A DNA stretch of 64,000 bases, taken from the NCBI GenBank assembly GCA_947095535.1, contig OX352774.1:265147843-265211842 (forward strand), written 5' to 3'. Numbering within the stretch: position 1 is the first letter of the stretch; each line of letters opens with the position of its first letter. This stretch comes from Poecilobothrus nobilitatus. Lineage: Eukaryota > Arthropoda > Insecta > Diptera > Dolichopodidae. The translations under genes were made by a program, and so were the position numbers. This document shows, in pieces, positions 62,063-64,000 of this stretch. The notes beneath the pieces were generated by a model, which was not told the DNA's origin, ran no database searches, and worked only from the letters and a program-made list of their open reading frames with translations.

Positions 62063-62850
62063 CCACATTTCCAAAAAAATTTAAAAAAATGTGCCTATTA
62101 ATTTCATTCTGTCCTTCCGTCAGTCTGTTTACAAAATTTCTACACTGTTAAAGATAGAGAAAAAAAATATTAAACATAGGTAGGTCTCACAAAAAAATTA
62201 AAATTGTAGAACTCCTCATGTAGCCCCAACTATTACCATTACAACTCGTGTTTTAGTTAACATTTTTTCAATCTGAAAACGCCCTTCGACAGGAATTTTC
62301 GCCTTTATAAATCAATATCAAAATTATACAATTTTTTTTAATTTAGTATTTAAATTTACCGTTATATAAAAACCAAATTTTGCATGATTTTTCTATCTTC
62401 ATAACTCCGACATGCTTTTCGAGAGGGACTTGAAGTTATGAAGTAAGTAAGAACTTTTAGTATTAGTATAAGTTTCCTCGGAAAATTTTGTTGTACCATC
62501 CCTTGTTTAAAAGCTATTAGGGCTCAAAAATTGATAATTTGCTATTTTTAGACACTTGTATCTTGGGCACCTGTACAAAGTTTTCTTCGGCAAGACATAA
62601 AAATTAAAGCAATCAATAATATATGTTTACGTGTGTTAACGGTTTTTCTTAGTTATATAGGGTTCCAGACTTACAACCCCTCAAAATTGCAAAAAAGTTC
62701 TATTTTCACATTTTTCTTATTATATGAAATTCTAAGAAAATTTTTAAATTTTGGTGTAAGCCACAATTCTATACAGCTTGTACTATATTTTGGAAATGTG
62801 CGCTTTTAAAAGCCATTGATTTACATTCTGCCTTGTTTATTTTTTTGTAA
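62063..62850 (-). mobile_element. Old DINE-1-like relic (family D), copy 2
   Basis: 'acatttccaaaaaaattt', 'gtgcctattaatttcattctgtcc', 'ctgttaaagatagag', 'taggtaggtctcac', 'cacctgtacaaagttttc' and 'cttagttatatagggttcc' match the relic at 26741-27385 in the same order. It extends further, to 'gcgcttttaaaagccattgatttacattctgcc', which is shared with 35135-35170. Terminal hairpins are not recognisable. Confidence 0.72.
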
Positions 62851-64000
62851 GCAAATTACATTCTGTCATATACCATTAAAATTTTGTATAAAGCAAAGAA
62901 AACGAAATAAATTAAATAACACAAAATATTTTATTTAATTAAAAAATTTTATTTTTAAAAATTATTTTTTTTTTTTTAATCATCCATTTTACCCCTTCCG
63001 CCGCCTTAGCAAAATAAACAAATCACTTAAAATCACTTACCACATACTAAGTTCTTTAAGTTATTCAACATTATTCGAGGATGTTTTAATTGTTATGTCA
63101 ATAAAAGTTAAATATTTTTTTTTTTAAATAACTACAATTGTATTTAAATTCAAAAAAAAAAAATATTCTTAAATATTAACGATAAAATGAAGAAAAAAGA
63201 AAAATAACTATAAATTGAATGCAATTCTTACAAGATGAGAGACATTTTTGAAACATATTTCATACATTTTCTACTCTAGTAAAGCAAAACAAATTTTTTT
63301 TTTATTAAGTAAAAAATCAAAATGAACGATTGTTAGTTTCAATGACTATATACGTATATATACATACATATATCATTAACTAAACTAATTTATATTATTT
63401 GGAAAAAATATCGTCACTTCGTCATGTTCGTTTATACAGCAACAACATAGCAACATTTTCTTTGTAAATTTTTGTCTTTATACTACTCTTAATTTTAACT
63501 AAAAAAGACTTCTGTCCTCTACCTTGAGTTCTATATATATCATATAATACTATATAATTACTATATTAATTCTGTTCTCGACCTCGACTTCTATTTATAT
63601 CATAAGTTAGGTTAAGTTATAATTAGTATCTATAAGTAAGTTTAACAATCTACAAATATTTATGATGTATATGTAATAAGGAAAATTAAGATTGTTTAAC
63701 TGAACTACATACCTTAATAAAGCTAAATAAAAGTCAAAATACGTATGTAGAGTCAAAAAATTATTACAAATCACATATTTCTGAATAATTTTTTAAGATT
63801 GTCCTTAAATAAAATTTTTAAGTACAGCACACTGTGTAAAGCAATTAAATTTCCTATAATTGAAACCGCAAAAAAAAAAAAAGATTTTTGTATAAACAAA
63901 AATTAAAGCTGTGCCATAGTATATCTGCGAACTTCCATTTGTATGGGTTAAAGATTTTAAAAGTCTTTATTCTTGTATAATTAACATATACGTATATATA
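62851..64000. other. AT-rich non-coding stretch to the window end
   Basis: No gene recognised. It contains the pair of imperfect repeats at 63510 and 63570, listed separately. Confidence 0.5.
63510..63607. repeat. Imperfect tandem duplication, period 60
   Basis: TTCTGTCCTCTACCTTGAGT then TCTATATATATCATA (63510-63547) resembles TTCTGTTCTCGACCTCGACT then TCTATTTATATCATA (63570-63607). Confidence 0.75.

Overview
The window is very AT-rich eukaryotic DNA, by eye about four fifths A+T (not counted). I found no complete protein-coding gene in it. Most open frames of 60-120 codons are low-complexity (F/K/N/I/Y-rich) readings of A/T runs, or they fall inside repeats. The repeats suggest an insect, most likely a fly. 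Several elements resemble the DINE-1/INE-1 class of Helentron-derived elements of Diptera: TATACCC...GGGTATA terminal hairpins, a GTCCGTCC tract and the words 'gagctagatata'. There are also jockey-like non-LTR retrotransposon remnants and tRNA-derived SINEs. The species is not identifiable from what I can see. The window is either a gene desert or the inside of a very large intron.

Layout. 1-6.7 kb: a DINE-like end fragment, the 5'-truncated tail of a LINE, and a full-length 1.57 kb DINE-like element (A1). 6.7 kb: a SINE with A and B boxes. 8.1-11.2 kb: two DINE-like elements head to head (A2 +, A3 -), enclosed by a 117-bp direct repeat. 12.1-13.6 kb: two SINE copies. 13.6-20.9 kb: mostly featureless, with a few short duplications. 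17.6 and 21.0-21.45 kb: two copies of an unclassified, relatively GC-rich, poly(A)-ended element. 22.5-24.8 kb: a LINE 3' end, a tRNA-like sequence and a DINE-like element (B1) with an internal 259-bp tandem array. 26.2-28.9 kb: a foldback MITE, an old DINE-like relic and another A copy (A4). 33.4-34.3 kb: a three-layer SINE cluster with readable target-site duplications. 35.8-36.2 kb: a second copy of the 22.5 kb LINE. 39.3-40.7 kb: a SINE and a second B element. 45.0-46.2 kb: DINE-like relics. 48.5 and 51.1 kb: degenerate short tandem arrays. 54.0 kb: a different tRNA-derived SINE. 58.2 kb: a dead jockey-like reverse transcriptase. 62.1-62.9 kb: an old DINE-like relic.

No genes work together here. 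What the window records is the history of its transposable elements: young, nearly intact SINE and DINE-like copies lie on top of an older, decayed layer. I saw no convincing new biological system. The best candidates for a second look are the 117-bp duplication around the inverted element pair, the nested SINE cluster, the internal tandem array of B1, and the unclassified element at 21 kb.
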